Part shown: piece by piece, positions 24,034-32,641 of the stretch
Numbering within the stretch: position 1 is the stretch's first letter
How the letters are laid out: every line of letters begins with the position of its first letter
Assembly (NCBI RefSeq): GCF_000717055.1
Contig: NZ_JNXI01000021.1
Span: 55,290-119,289 of the forward strand
Origin: Streptomyces iakyrus
GTDB lineage: Bacteria > Actinomycetota > Actinomycetes > Streptomycetales > Streptomycetaceae
Reading direction: 5' to 3'
Length of the DNA: 64,000 nucleotides
Position numbers and translations under genes: made by a program
The notes under the pieces: generated by a model
Seen by the model: only the letters and a program-made list of their open reading frames with translations
The model's database searches: none
Told to the model about the DNA's origin: nothing

Positions 24034-24357
24034 TTACTTTCCGTAGTTATTTGCCGGTTGCCGGTCCGGCCGGGGTGCCGTACTGCGCTCCCGTTCGCCG
24101 AGGGAGCCGCGGACAGTGCGCAGAGCGAGCAGCAGGACACCGATGTCGTCCAGGTACACCGGATCGGGCACCAGGTCGGTGGGCAGCACCAGATAGAGCA
24201 CCGCGCCCCAGAAGACCCAGCGCGGGCCCGTGGGGAGCCCCGCGCGCTTCAACTCGCGCCGGGTCCGTACCAGCCGCACGAGGACGACGACGGCGAAGAC
24301 GAGGACGACGGCCGCGAGAGCCGCGGCCAGAACGATCACCTTTGTGGTCGTATCCAC
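24034..24357 (-). CDS. DUF1232 (YkvA-like) membrane protein
   Basis: The 107-residue protein has an N-terminal membrane helix (TTTKVIVLAAALAAVVLVFAVVVLVRLV). It then has RAGLPTGPRWVFWGAVLYLVLPTDLVPDPVYLDDIGVLLLALRTV, the YLVLPTDLVPD core of DUF1232. The GTG at 24357 has an excellent GGAGGAGG eight bases upstream; ATG options further upstream lie behind a poor site. It is about 118 bases upstream of tgmA in the same direction. Function unknown; the family is found near membrane stress genes. Confidence 0.82.
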   Translation of the reverse strand: MDTTTKVIVLAAALAAVVLVFAVVVLVRLVRTRRELKRAGLPTGPRWVFWGAVLYLVLPTDLVPDPVYLDDIGVLLLALRTVRGSLGERERSTAPRPDRQPANNYGK

Positions 24358-24613
24358 GGGTTGCCCTCCTCCTGGCATGCCGTGACACGGGACCTCCCGA
24401 AGACCCCCTATGTGGATTCCCGTTTCCGGCGGCTGTATTGCGGCCGGGGCCCGACATGTCGGCGAGTCGGCGGATTTTCCCGTGCGGTGGTCATCCCGGC
24501 GGCTCACCCGAGTGGCACGGGGTGACGGTGGCCCCTAGTAATGGTCTGCGTAACGTCGCTCGTCACACGACGGGGGGCGCAGGAGCGGCCGCACTCTTCC
24601 CACGGAGGCGAGT

Positions 24614-26317
24614 ATGACCACCTGCTCTTCATCACCCCGCTCGAACGAACCTGCCATACCCAACGAGCCGAACGGGTCCGCCCAGCCGTCCGCCGAGACG
24701 ACCGTCGCCACCGGCACGCACCAGGTGGAGCAGACGAGCGCGCAGCCCGCCGCCGGCCCGTACGACACCTACCGGACGGGGTACCCGCAGCCCGCCGCCG
24801 CATCCCACCAGGCCGGCCCGGCGGCCGCCGAGCCCGTCGCCCTCGGCTCCCACCCGGCGGCCGGGGCGGGAACACGGCAGCCGGCCCCCGAGCCGGACCG
24901 GACCGCCGCCCCGCCCGTCGTCCCTGGCCCGGACGAGACGGACCCGTCGGCCGCCCGGTCCCCGGACGTCGGCCAGGACCGGGCGCCCGCGCCGCCCGCC
25001 GTCCCCGTGGCGGGTGACGCGGACCCGGCCGCCGTCCCCGTCCCGGACCGGCCCGCGGCGCCGCCCCCGCCGCCCGCCGACGACTGGCGGGACCCCGCGG
25101 AGGCGCGGCCTGCTCCGCCCGTGACGGACCGGACGGAGCCGGAGGAGCACGTCCCGCCCGTCCAGGCGGACACCGCCGGCCCGGACGAGACCGGTCCCCC
25201 CGCCGGGCCGGGTGACGGCGTGGGCGACACCGACCAGCCGGCGCGGCCGTTCGTCATCCGGTCGCTCGACGACAACCCGGTGGAGCTCCGGCCCGGCACA
25301 GGACCGGCCTCCGGCGCGCCGTACGGCGACGCCGTCAGCGACCTGGTGCACGCGGCCGTGGCCGACCGGCCGCTGGAGGAGGTCGTCGACCTCATCGTCT
25401 CGCTGGAGGAGTCGCCCGACCACACGCAGGCCAGGGTCGACGCGCTCCGCACCGCCGGGGTGAGCCGGTCCGTGGAGGACGTGTCCCGGCTGATCGCCTT
25501 GCTGACGAAGCGCCCGCGCGAAGCCGACTGCGCCGACGAGGCGATCCGGGCCGCGGCCGCCCACCGGCCGGTGGAGGAGGTGACCCGGCTGGTGACCCTG
25601 CTGCACAAGGAGCCGCAGGAGCCCCACGTCCGCGAGGAGGCACTCCGAGCGGCCGCCACCGGCCGTTCCGTCGGGGAACTGGTCGAGCTGATCGACCGCC
25701 TGGGCCTGGAACGGCTGGACCGCAACGGCCGCCGCCCGAACGGGACGTCGCGCCCCGAGGGGCAGACCGGTGAGCCCGGGGCGCCCCGCAGCCCGGGCAA
25801 GCGCCGCACGGCACGCCCCGACACGGACCGCGAGACGCACCGCCCCGTGGACGACGCACCGCCGGACCGGGAGCGTGCCGCGGACCGGTTGGCCCGGTCC
25901 GTGTCCTGGTCGGGCTGGCTCGCCGCCCTGGCCCTCGCGGTGTGCGCGGTGGTCCACTTCCCGCTGCAACGCGGCGACGCGTCCCTGCGGCTGCACGCGT
26001 TCGCCCTCGGCCTGTCGGTGCTGTGCACGGTGCTGGCCCTGCTGCTGGCGCTGCGCCCGGTGGCGCTGGTGATGGCCGGGGCGGTCCTGGTGCCCACGGT
26101 GCTGGCCGGCGCCCAGGCGTACGGGAGTTCCTTCCCGTCGGCGTCCCTGTCCCGGGCCGTCGACCTGGCGCTCGCCCCGCCGTGGCTGGCCGCCTCGGTC
26201 GCCGGATGCGCGGCACTGCTGTCCCTCGTCGCGCTGGTCTTCCGGGTGCTGGCGCCCATCGCCGCCCGGCAGTGGGCCGCGGCGCCCGCGTCCGGGGCGG
26301 GCGGCATGACGGAGTGA
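24614..26317 (+). CDS. Large disordered-plus-membrane protein with three internal helical repeats
   Basis: The protein has 567 residues. The first ~210 are Ala/Pro/Asp-rich and probably disordered. A central part holds at least three similar ~37-residue helical units, each with a DxxxxLI(V/A)xL core: PLEEVVDLIVSLEES, SVEDVSRLIALLTKR and PVEEVTRLVTLLHKE. A fourth, shorter unit reads SVGELVELIDRL. After a charged linker, four hydrophobic helices follow (SWSGWLAALALAVCAVV onward). The layout suggests a membrane-anchored scaffold with a cytoplasmic helical-repeat arm. The ATG follows ACGGAGG. I do not recognise the family. Confidence 0.7.
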   Translation: MTTCSSSPRSNEPAIPNEPNGSAQPSAETTVATGTHQVEQTSAQPAAGPYDTYRTGYPQPAAASHQAGPAAAEPVALGSHPAAGAGTRQPAPEPDRTAAPPVVPGPDETDPSAARSPDVGQDRAPAPPAVPVAGDADPAAVPVPDRPAAPPPPPADDWRDPAEARPAPPVTDRTEPEEHVPPVQADTAGPDETGPPAGPGDGVGDTDQPARPFVIRSLDDNPVELRPGTGPASGAPYGDAVSDLVHAAVADRPLEEVVDLIVSLEESPDHTQARVDALRTAGVSRSVEDVSRLIALLTKRPREADCADEAIRAAAAHRPVEEVTRLVTLLHKEPQEPHVREEALRAAATGRSVGELVELIDRLGLERLDRNGRRPNGTSRPEGQTGEPGAPRSPGKRRTARPDTDRETHRPVDDAPPDRERAADRLARSVSWSGWLAALALAVCAVVHFPLQRGDASLRLHAFALGLSVLCTVLALLLALRPVALVMAGAVLVPTVLAGAQAYGSSFPSASLSRAVDLALAPPWLAASVAGCAALLSLVALVFRVLAPIAARQWAAAPASGAGGMTE

Positions 26318-26322
26318 GACCT

Positions 26323-26339
26323 CGGCCGGGCTCCGGCCG
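26323..26339. terminator. Short GC hairpin
   Basis: CGGCCGG (26323-26329) and CCGGCCG (26333-26339) pair around GCT. The hairpin sits between the membrane-protein gene and the end of the convergent oxidoreductase operon. Confidence 0.55.
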
Positions 26340-26349
26340 GCGGCCCTGT

Positions 26350-28449
26350 TCAGGTCCGTCGGTCGAGCAGCCCGGTCAGCACCCGGTCCGGAGTGAGCGG
26401 GAGTTCACGGAGTCGGACGCCCGTGGCGTGGTGCACCGCGTTGCCGATCGCCGCTGCCGTCCCGACGATGCCGATCTCCCCGATCCCCTTGCTGCCCATG
26501 GGGTTGAGACGGGAATCCTCCTCGTCCAGCCAGTGCGCTTCGATCCCGGCGACATCGGCGTGCACGGGCACGTGGTACGACGCCAGATCCGACTCGGTGA
26601 AGTCGCCGAACGCGGCGTCCATGGTGCTGCCCTCGGTCAGGGCCATGCCCAGCCCCATCGTCATGCCGCCGACGAACTGCGAGCGCGCCGTACGGGCGTT
26701 GAGGATGCGGCCGGCCGCGTACACCCCGAGGAGCCGGCCGACGCGGACCTCTCCGGTGACCGTGTCCACGGCGACCTCGGCGAAATGCGCCCCGAAGGCG
26801 TGCCGCGCGAAGTCGCTCTCGGCGTCCGCCGCTCCCGTCGTGTCGGCGCGGTGGTCGAGACCCTGCCCGGGCAGCGGCCCCGCGTGCCCGGCCAGCCGCC
26901 GGGCCAGTCCGGCACAGGCGTCGTGCACCGCCCAGCCCCAGGAAGCGGTCCCGGACGAGCCGCCGGCCAGCGGCGCCGACGGCAGCTCCGTGCTGCCGAC
27001 CTCGATCCGCACCCGCTCCAGCGGCACCCCGAGGGCGTCGGCACCGACCTGCGCGAGCACCGTCCGGGCGCCCGTCCCGATGTCGGTGGCGTTGATCCGC
27101 ACCAGGAACGAACCGTCCGGCAGGGCGCGCGCCGTCGCCGTGGAGGGCCCCACCATGACGGGATACGTCGCCGCCGCCACACCCGTCCCCAGCAGCAGGG
27201 GGCCTTCCCGGCGGACGCCCGGGCGGGGATCGCGCCCGGCCCAGCCGAAGCGCCGGGCGCCCTCGCGCAGACACTCGACGAGATGCCTGCTGCTGAACGG
27301 CCTGCCGCTGTCGGGCTCGACGTCCGGTTCGTTGCGGACGCGCAACTCGACCGGGTCCATGCCGAGTTCGGTGGCGAGTTCGTCCAGGGCGGACTCCAGC
27401 GCGTACATGCCCGGCGCCTCGCCCGGCGCCCTCATCCACGACGGGGACGGCACGTCCAGTGCGGCGACCCGGTGCACCGTACGGTTGTGGGGCGCGGCGT
27501 ACATCACCCGTGCGGGCACCGCGGCCTGCTCCACGAACTCCTTGATGCGGGAGGTGTGCGTGGTGACCTCGTGCGTCAGGGACGCGAGACGCCCGTCCGC
27601 ACCGGCCCCGAGCCGCAGCCGGTGCAGGGTCGGCGCGCGGTGCCCGACGACGGCGGGCAGGTAGCGGCGCGGCAGGGCGACCGTCACCGGCCGCCCCGTC
27701 TCGCGTGCCGCCATGGCCGCGAGCACGACGTCCGGGCGCGGCGTGCCCTTGGACCCGAAGCCGCCGCCGACGTGCTCGGCGGTGACGACGATCCGCTCCT
27801 CGGGCAGACCGAACAGCCCGGCGAGCACCGCCCGCACGGCACCGGTGCCCTGGCTGGAGGTGTGCACGCTGAGCCGGCCGTCCTCCCACCGTGCGGTGCT
27901 GGTGTGCGGCTCCATGGGGTGGTTGTGCAGCGGCGGCACCCGGTACGCGACGTCCACCCGGGCCGCCGAGGCATCGAACGCCCCATCGGGGTCGCCCTGT
28001 TCACGGACGGCCGGATGACCGCCGTTGGCCTCCTCGGGCACGTACACACCCGGATGCGAGCCCGTGAGGGTCACGTCGTGCTCTTCGGTGGCGTAGGCGA
28101 CGCGGACGGCGGCGGCACCGGCGCGGGCCGCCTCCAGGGTCTCGGCCACCACCAGGGCCACGAACCAGCCGCGGTGCGGAACGCGCGCGTCCTGCAGCAG
28201 GGCGAGCGTGGGATCGTCCGGCTCCGCGAGCCGCGGTGCGTTCTCGTGGGTGAGGACGGCGAGGACTCCGGGCACGGCCAGGGCGGCCGCCGTGTCGACA
28301 GCGGTCACCCGGCCCCGGGCCACCCCCGCCGGGACGGGCCATGCCTGGGCCCGGCCGGGGGAGGGGAACTCGCCGGCGTAGCGGGCGGTGCCGCTGACCT
28401 TCTCGCGTCCCTCCCGGCGCTCGGCGGGGGCGCCCACACTGCCGGTCAT
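26350..28449 (-). CDS. Aldehyde oxidoreductase, molybdopterin-binding large subunit (PaoC/XdhA-like)
   Basis: The 699-residue subunit belongs to the xanthine oxidase family. It has EKVSGTARYAGEF at the start, EHVGGGFGSKG (molybdopterin loop), MRAPGEAPGMYALESALDELA, then GGSSGTASWGWAV and GSKGIGEIGIVGTAAAIGNAVHHATG with the catalytic Glu in GIGEIG. It oxidises an aldehyde or heterocycle using water at the Mo centre. Its ATG overlaps the stop of the FAD subunit by four bases (ATGA at 28446-28449). No XdhC-like maturation gene lies next to it. The residue pattern favours an aldehyde oxidase rather than a purine enzyme. Confidence 0.9.
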   Translation of the reverse strand: MTGSVGAPAERREGREKVSGTARYAGEFPSPGRAQAWPVPAGVARGRVTAVDTAAALAVPGVLAVLTHENAPRLAEPDDPTLALLQDARVPHRGWFVALVVAETLEAARAGAAAVRVAYATEEHDVTLTGSHPGVYVPEEANGGHPAVREQGDPDGAFDASAARVDVAYRVPPLHNHPMEPHTSTARWEDGRLSVHTSSQGTGAVRAVLAGLFGLPEERIVVTAEHVGGGFGSKGTPRPDVVLAAMAARETGRPVTVALPRRYLPAVVGHRAPTLHRLRLGAGADGRLASLTHEVTTHTSRIKEFVEQAAVPARVMYAAPHNRTVHRVAALDVPSPSWMRAPGEAPGMYALESALDELATELGMDPVELRVRNEPDVEPDSGRPFSSRHLVECLREGARRFGWAGRDPRPGVRREGPLLLGTGVAAATYPVMVGPSTATARALPDGSFLVRINATDIGTGARTVLAQVGADALGVPLERVRIEVGSTELPSAPLAGGSSGTASWGWAVHDACAGLARRLAGHAGPLPGQGLDHRADTTGAADAESDFARHAFGAHFAEVAVDTVTGEVRVGRLLGVYAAGRILNARTARSQFVGGMTMGLGMALTEGSTMDAAFGDFTESDLASYHVPVHADVAGIEAHWLDEEDSRLNPMGSKGIGEIGIVGTAAAIGNAVHHATGVRLRELPLTPDRVLTGLLDRRT

Positions 28450-29450
28450 GAGGCCCTCCCGGTGAACGCGGTGTCCGTGAGCCGGGACAGCACGTCCACG
28501 GCGAGGTTGCGGGCGAGCGGGACCTTGTAGGCGTTGTCCCGCAGCGGCTGCGCGGCGGCCAGCTCGAGATCGACGGCGTGCTCGAACGCGGCCCGGGTGG
28601 GAGCCGCGCCCAGCAGCGCCTCCTCCGCCCGCTGTGCGCGCCAGGGCCGGTGCGCCAGCGCCCCGAAGGCGAGCCCCGCGTGCCCGACCACACCGTCCTC
28701 CAGGCGCAGCACGACCGCGACGGACGCGAGGGCGAAGGCGTACGAGGCCCGGTCGCGGGCCTTGCGGTACGCCGACGGCAGCCCGGCCGTGGCAGCCGGG
28801 AGGACCACGCCGGTGACCAGTTCGCCGGGACGGATCTCGGTGTCCTGCTCGGGCCGGTCCCCGGGCAGCCGGTGGAAGTCCGCCGCCGCGACACTCCGGG
28901 CCCCCTCGGGTCCGGCCAGTTCGACCCGACCGCCGAGAGCGGAGAGTGCCACGGCCATGTCCGACGGATGGGTGGCGATGCAGTGCGCGGAGTGCCCGAG
29001 CACCGCGTGGTCGCGGTGGACGCCGTCCCGCGCTCCGCAGCCGCTGCCCGGCTCGCGTTTGTTGCACGGCTTCGACACGTCCTGGAAGTACGGGCACCGG
29101 GTGCGCTGGAGCAGGTTGCCGCCGGTCGTCGCCGCGTTGCGCAACTGCCCGGAGGCACCGGCGAGCACCGCCTGCGACAGCGCCGGATACCGGTCGCGGA
29201 CCAGAGGGTGGGCGGCGAGGTCGCTGTTGCGGACCATCGCCCCGACGCGCAGCGCGCCGCCGGGCAGTTCCTCGACCGTGTCCAGGGGGAGCCGGGTGAC
29301 GTCGATCAGCGCGGCCGGGGCTTCGACGCCGAGCTTCATCAGGTCGACGAGGTTGGTGCCGCCCCCGAGGTAACGCGCTCCGGTGTGGGAGGCGTACGCG
29401 GAGGTCGCCTCCTCGACGCTGCCGGCGCGGACGTAGGCGAACTCCCTCAC
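28446..29450 (-). CDS. Aldehyde oxidoreductase, FAD-binding middle subunit with extra Fe-S insertion (PaoB-like)
   Basis: The 334-residue FAD subunit begins VREFAYVRAGSVEEATSAYASHTGARYLGGGTNL, the FAD-binding segment of the family. It contains RTRCPYFQDVSKPCNKREPGSGCGARDGVHRDHAVLG and SAHCIATHPSDMAVAL. The four cysteines in that insertion match the [4Fe-4S] site seen in E. coli PaoB. The GTG start overlaps the stop of the 2Fe-2S subunit by four bases. It passes electrons from the small subunit to FAD and hence to the acceptor. Confidence 0.9.
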   Translation of the reverse strand: MREFAYVRAGSVEEATSAYASHTGARYLGGGTNLVDLMKLGVEAPAALIDVTRLPLDTVEELPGGALRVGAMVRNSDLAAHPLVRDRYPALSQAVLAGASGQLRNAATTGGNLLQRTRCPYFQDVSKPCNKREPGSGCGARDGVHRDHAVLGHSAHCIATHPSDMAVALSALGGRVELAGPEGARSVAAADFHRLPGDRPEQDTEIRPGELVTGVVLPAATAGLPSAYRKARDRASYAFALASVAVVLRLEDGVVGHAGLAFGALAHRPWRAQRAEEALLGAAPTRAAFEHAVDLELAAAQPLRDNAYKVPLARNLAVDVLSRLTDTAFTGRAS

Positions 29451-29983
29451 GGGATCACGTCCTCGACGGCCTCGGCGATCCGCGGATACGCGCCGCACCG
29501 GCACAGGTTGCCGCTCAGCCGTTCCCGGATCTCCTCCCGGTCCAGCGGCACCGGCTCGCCCGAGGGCGCCGCCGGGTCGGTGACGTGCGAGGGGTGACCG
29601 GCCGCCGCCTCGGCGAGCACACCGGCCGCGGAGCAGATCTGGCCAGGGGTGCAGTAGCCGCACTGGAACGCGTCGCGTTCCAGGAAGGCCCGTTGCAGGG
29701 GATGCGGTTCCTCCCCGCCGCCGTCGCCGGAGAGGCCCTCGACGGTGGTGACCTCGCAGCCGTCGAGGGCGACCGCGAACAGCAGACAGCTGTTGACGCG
29801 CCGCCCGTCGACCAGGACCGTGCAGGCTCCGCACTGGCCGTGGTCACAGCCCTTCTTGGCGCCCGTGAGGTCGAGATCCTCCCGCAGGAGGTCCAGCAGG
29901 ACCCGGCGGTGGTCGACGGTGAGTGTGTGGGGTTTGCCGTTGACGCGGAGTGTGGTCTGCGAGCGGTGCTGGAGGTTGCCCAT
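29447..29983 (-). CDS. Aldehyde oxidoreductase, 2Fe-2S small subunit (PaoA-like)
   Basis: The 178-residue subunit has two [2Fe-2S] domains: the plant-type GAKKGCDHGQCGACTVLV...NSC motif, and the all-helical CGYCTPGQI...LSGNLCRCGAYPRI motif. It starts MGNLQHRSQTTLRVNGK. No Tat signal precedes the first domain, so the complex should be cytoplasmic, unlike E. coli PaoA. It is the first gene of the three-gene operon. The operon resembles paoABC in subunit order, but the maturation gene is absent. Confidence 0.9.
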   Translation of the reverse strand: MGNLQHRSQTTLRVNGKPHTLTVDHRRVLLDLLREDLDLTGAKKGCDHGQCGACTVLVDGRRVNSCLLFAVALDGCEVTTVEGLSGDGGGEEPHPLQRAFLERDAFQCGYCTPGQICSAAGVLAEAAAGHPSHVTDPAAPSGEPVPLDREEIRERLSGNLCRCGAYPRIAEAVEDVIP

Positions 29984-30094
29984 GTCGTGGAGGACCTTCC
30001 CGGGCGGGCCGTGATGCCGTACGGACCGCGTATCCAGGAGGGCGCGACTGACACGTGCGCCCCACGAGGAGGATGCTTCTCCTGCCCCGCGCCC

Positions 30095-31240
30095 CTACTG
30101 CTCCGACGTCACGCGCTGGGCGGTGGTCCCTTCTTCGGTGGGCGCGGTCGCGGGACGCTTGACCTTGAAGCGTTCGAACGTGCGTGTGAGCTGCTGGAGC
30201 GGGGAGACGGCCGGCGGATCGGCCGGCCGGGGTCTGGCGGGAGCGGTCTCGGCGGACTCCTGGTAGGCCGCCAGGGCCTCGTGGGCGCTTTCGGCCGCCT
30301 CCCGGTACAGGTCACGGGACTTCGTCATGGCCTCCAGCGCCTCGGCGTACATGGCCACCAGACCGCGCTGGCGCTCCAGCTCCTCCTGGAGCGTCAGCAG
30401 GTGCCAGTTCTCGCGCAGCGCGGTGAGGGCGTCCTCGGCGCCGTCGGGCAGGGGCCTGGGGAGCGCGGCGAACCGTGTCACCGCGTCGACGAGGTCGGCC
30501 GGCTCCGAACCGTCGAGGAACACCGCGCGCACGGAGAAGTCCTGGGCCTCGTAGCCCTCCGGCGCGGGGACGCCCGGCAGCACCACCGCACCGCCGCGCG
30601 GCACCTGTACGCCGGAGTCCCGCAGCGCCCAGTTCAGGCCGCGCAGCTGCTGCGGGGCGGCGTGATGCTCCACCACACGGTGCCGCAGGCCCGGCGGCAG
30701 CCACTGCGCGAGCGGCCTGCGCCCGCGGTCGTCGGTGCTCATCGCCTCGTGGACGACGACGTGGATGTGCCATCCGCCGCGCACCGCGTTCCTCAGCAGG
30801 CGGCGGATCTCCTTGTCGTCCTTCGGCAGCTGGTTGATCTCACCCGGGACCAGGCGCGTGGCGGCGTCCTCGTCCCATGCGGTGTCCGGCTCCTGCGGCC
30901 AGAACAGGCCGGTGGGGGAGGGCCACGCGTGGTCCCACGGCTGCTCGGCCTCGGCGACCAGCATCCACTCCTGCCCGGCGCCTTCGCCCGCGCCGGGTTT
31001 CAGGCTCAGCCGGGCGCGCACGGTCACGTCGTCGCCGACCCGCCAGCGGGCCTCGAAGACCCGCTCCGCCGGCCCGGTCTCGTCTTCGGGCAACTCCAGA
31101 AAGTCGTCGATGGCCTGACTGTCCTTGCGCTGTTGCAGCGAGCGCCGGAGAACGTCTTCCGCGTCACCCGGGGCGTGGCGGCCGCGGGCCGGCCACACCG
31201 TGGCGGGGGTCATGGAGCGGACGGTGAGGGAGGTCTGCAT
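30095..31240 (-). CDS. Uncharacterised Streptomyces protein with C-terminal coiled coil
   Basis: The 381-residue hydrophilic protein begins MQTSLTVRSMTPATVWPARGRHAPGDAEDVLRRSLQ. It has no signal or membrane helix. The middle part (residues ~95-230) is mixed alpha/beta with WHIHVVVHEAMS and LRHRVVEHHAAP segments. The last third contains a long charged helix around LTLQEELERQRGLVAMYAEALEAM, likely a coiled coil, followed by a Pro-rich tail. I do not recognise the family. It is the upstream neighbour of the aldehyde oxidoreductase operon but lies 112 bases before it. The start is uncertain, as no clear ribosome site is present. Confidence 0.6.
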   Translation of the reverse strand: MQTSLTVRSMTPATVWPARGRHAPGDAEDVLRRSLQQRKDSQAIDDFLELPEDETGPAERVFEARWRVGDDVTVRARLSLKPGAGEGAGQEWMLVAEAEQPWDHAWPSPTGLFWPQEPDTAWDEDAATRLVPGEINQLPKDDKEIRRLLRNAVRGGWHIHVVVHEAMSTDDRGRRPLAQWLPPGLRHRVVEHHAAPQQLRGLNWALRDSGVQVPRGGAVVLPGVPAPEGYEAQDFSVRAVFLDGSEPADLVDAVTRFAALPRPLPDGAEDALTALRENWHLLTLQEELERQRGLVAMYAEALEAMTKSRDLYREAAESAHEALAAYQESAETAPARPRPADPPAVSPLQQLTRTFERFKVKRPATAPTEEGTTAQRVTSEQ

Positions 31241-31794
31241 GGGTCCATCTGTGAGCGGGGGTACGTGCGTCTGCCAGTATCGTCGCCGCAGGCCGCCGGG
31301 TGCTACCCGGGGTCGCACCCGGGTCCGGGCGCCGGTGGGGTACGTGTCCACGAGCCTTCACCTCCCGGGCCGGCCGCGGCGTGTGCCGTCGTGCCCACCG
31401 CCTACCCGTGCCGGCCCGGGCCATGTGACGCGAGGGCGGCCGGGTGGGGCGACCGTCCGGCGCGATGGGGCACCGCGCAGCGCGGTCCGGCCCCGGGCAG
31501 CGCGATCCGGCACCCGGCGGCGCTCCGGAGTGGTGCCGGGTGCACGGGATGTGCGCCATGCGCGCGGGGTGTGCGCGCCGCGCGCGCACCGGGCGGCCTC
31601 ACGCGTGGCCCGTCCGCCGCCCGGTCCCGACAATGGTGCGCACGAGCAGGGCCTGCCCACCATCCGCATCGGGGCGGGTCCTGCTCGGTCGGTTCAGCCG
31701 TGCGGTGCTCCTCAGGCCTGACCAGGCGGGGGCCGGGTACACGGCCCGTGCACGGGATGGTGTGGACGGAGGAGAGGGGACCGGGGGAGTGTCG
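31241..31794. other. 554-bp GC-rich intergenic region
   Basis: There is no ORF with convincing codon usage here. The block 31441-31620 is extremely GC-rich with alternating CG runs. The 12-mer GTGCACGGGATG occurs twice (31540-31551 and 31748-31759), the second inside the palindrome CCCGTGCACGGG (31745-31756), close to the start of the anti-sigma-like gene. It may be a regulatory site. Confidence 0.4.
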
Positions 31795-32220
31795 GTGAAG
31801 GCTATGGGCTGGGCGCATTCGTTCCGGATGTCCGAAGGCGTACGCGCAGGACGGGAGTGGACACGCAGGCGTCTTGAATCCCTGCCCTGGGCCGCTGCCG
31901 AGCCGGACACGGTGGACGCCATCGTGCTGGCGGTGTCGGAACTGATCACCAACGCGCACATCCACGCGCACAGCGACGCGCACCTCGTTCTGACGTGGGA
32001 CGGCGACTGCCTTCATGTCAGCGTCCACGACGAGGACCCGACGCTGCCGCGCCCGCGCGAGCCGGAGCCGGGCGAGGTCTCCGGCCGCGGGGTGGCGATC
32101 GTGCGCAAGCTCGCCGACGAGTGGGGGATGAGGTGCCAGCGGCACGGCAAGACGGTGACGGCATGCTTCCGTCCCGCCGACCCCGACCCCGACCCCGTTG
32201 CCGGTGAGCCCCGCTCCTGA
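31795..32220 (+). CDS. Anti-sigma-factor-like ATPase (RsbW/HATPase_c_2)
   Basis: The 141-residue protein has the GHKL ATPase N box AVSELITNAHIHAHSDAHLVLTWDGDCLHVSVHDEDP and the G box GRGVAIVRKLADEWG. This is the single-domain serine-kinase-type anti-sigma/anti-anti-sigma architecture abundant in Streptomyces. I chose the GTG at 31795 because GGGGGA lies seven bases before it; a GTG two codons upstream is possible. A membrane protein follows 12 bases later in the same operon, so the pair could sense the cell surface. No sigma factor is adjacent. Confidence 0.85.
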   Translation: MKAMGWAHSFRMSEGVRAGREWTRRRLESLPWAAAEPDTVDAIVLAVSELITNAHIHAHSDAHLVLTWDGDCLHVSVHDEDPTLPRPREPEPGEVSGRGVAIVRKLADEWGMRCQRHGKTVTACFRPADPDPDPVAGEPRS

Positions 32221-32232
32221 AGGAGAAGCGTC

Positions 32233-32595
32233 GTGTACCTGGCACGAGGGTCGAGTGACGACCCCTTCCTCTGGCTCTGGGTCTTGGGCGCTGTCGCGCT
32301 GTACGCACTGATCAGCTACGCACTGGCGTACCGCGCCCGTGCCCGGCGCGGCTCCGCGCACCCGGCCCATGACGCCCTGCACGACCTCAAGGACCGGGAG
32401 GACCCCCAGCCGCCCGAGAACCGCTTCGTCAGCCGACTGATCATGCTGTCCGGAGCGGGGCTCACCGGCCTCGTCGCCTACCTGACCGGTGGCGCCGTGC
32501 GGGTCCTGACGGTCGCGCTCACCGCCGTGGCCGCGGTGAGCGTCTGGGCGTACTACGACCACCGCACGGAAACCCGCGCGGCAGCCCGGAGATGA
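32233..32595 (+). CDS. Small membrane protein in operon with anti-sigma-like ATPase
   Basis: The 120-residue protein starts VYLARGSSDDPFLWLWVLGAVALYALISYALAYRARARR. It has one hydrophobic helix at about 12-32 and a second hydrophobic hairpin at about 68-107 (LIMLSGAGLTGLVAYLTGGAVRVLTVALTAVAAVSVWAYY). The middle is charged (HDALHDLKDREDPQPPENRF). The gene follows the ATPase by 12 bases. I do not recognise the family; a membrane anchor or sensor for the ATPase is possible. Confidence 0.65.
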   Translation: MYLARGSSDDPFLWLWVLGAVALYALISYALAYRARARRGSAHPAHDALHDLKDREDPQPPENRFVSRLIMLSGAGLTGLVAYLTGGAVRVLTVALTAVAAVSVWAYYDHRTETRAAARR

Positions 32596-32601
32596 CACCG
32601 G

Positions 32602-32637
32602 CCCGGGCCCCCTCGCACCTGCGGCAGGGGGCCCGGG
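32602..32637. terminator. 12-bp GC hairpin between convergent genes
   Basis: CCCGGGCCCCCT (32602-32613) pairs exactly with AGGGGGCCCGGG (32626-32637) across a 12-base loop. It sits between the membrane-protein gene and the end of the convergent ppk2. Confidence 0.7.
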
Positions 32638-32641
32638 AGGG

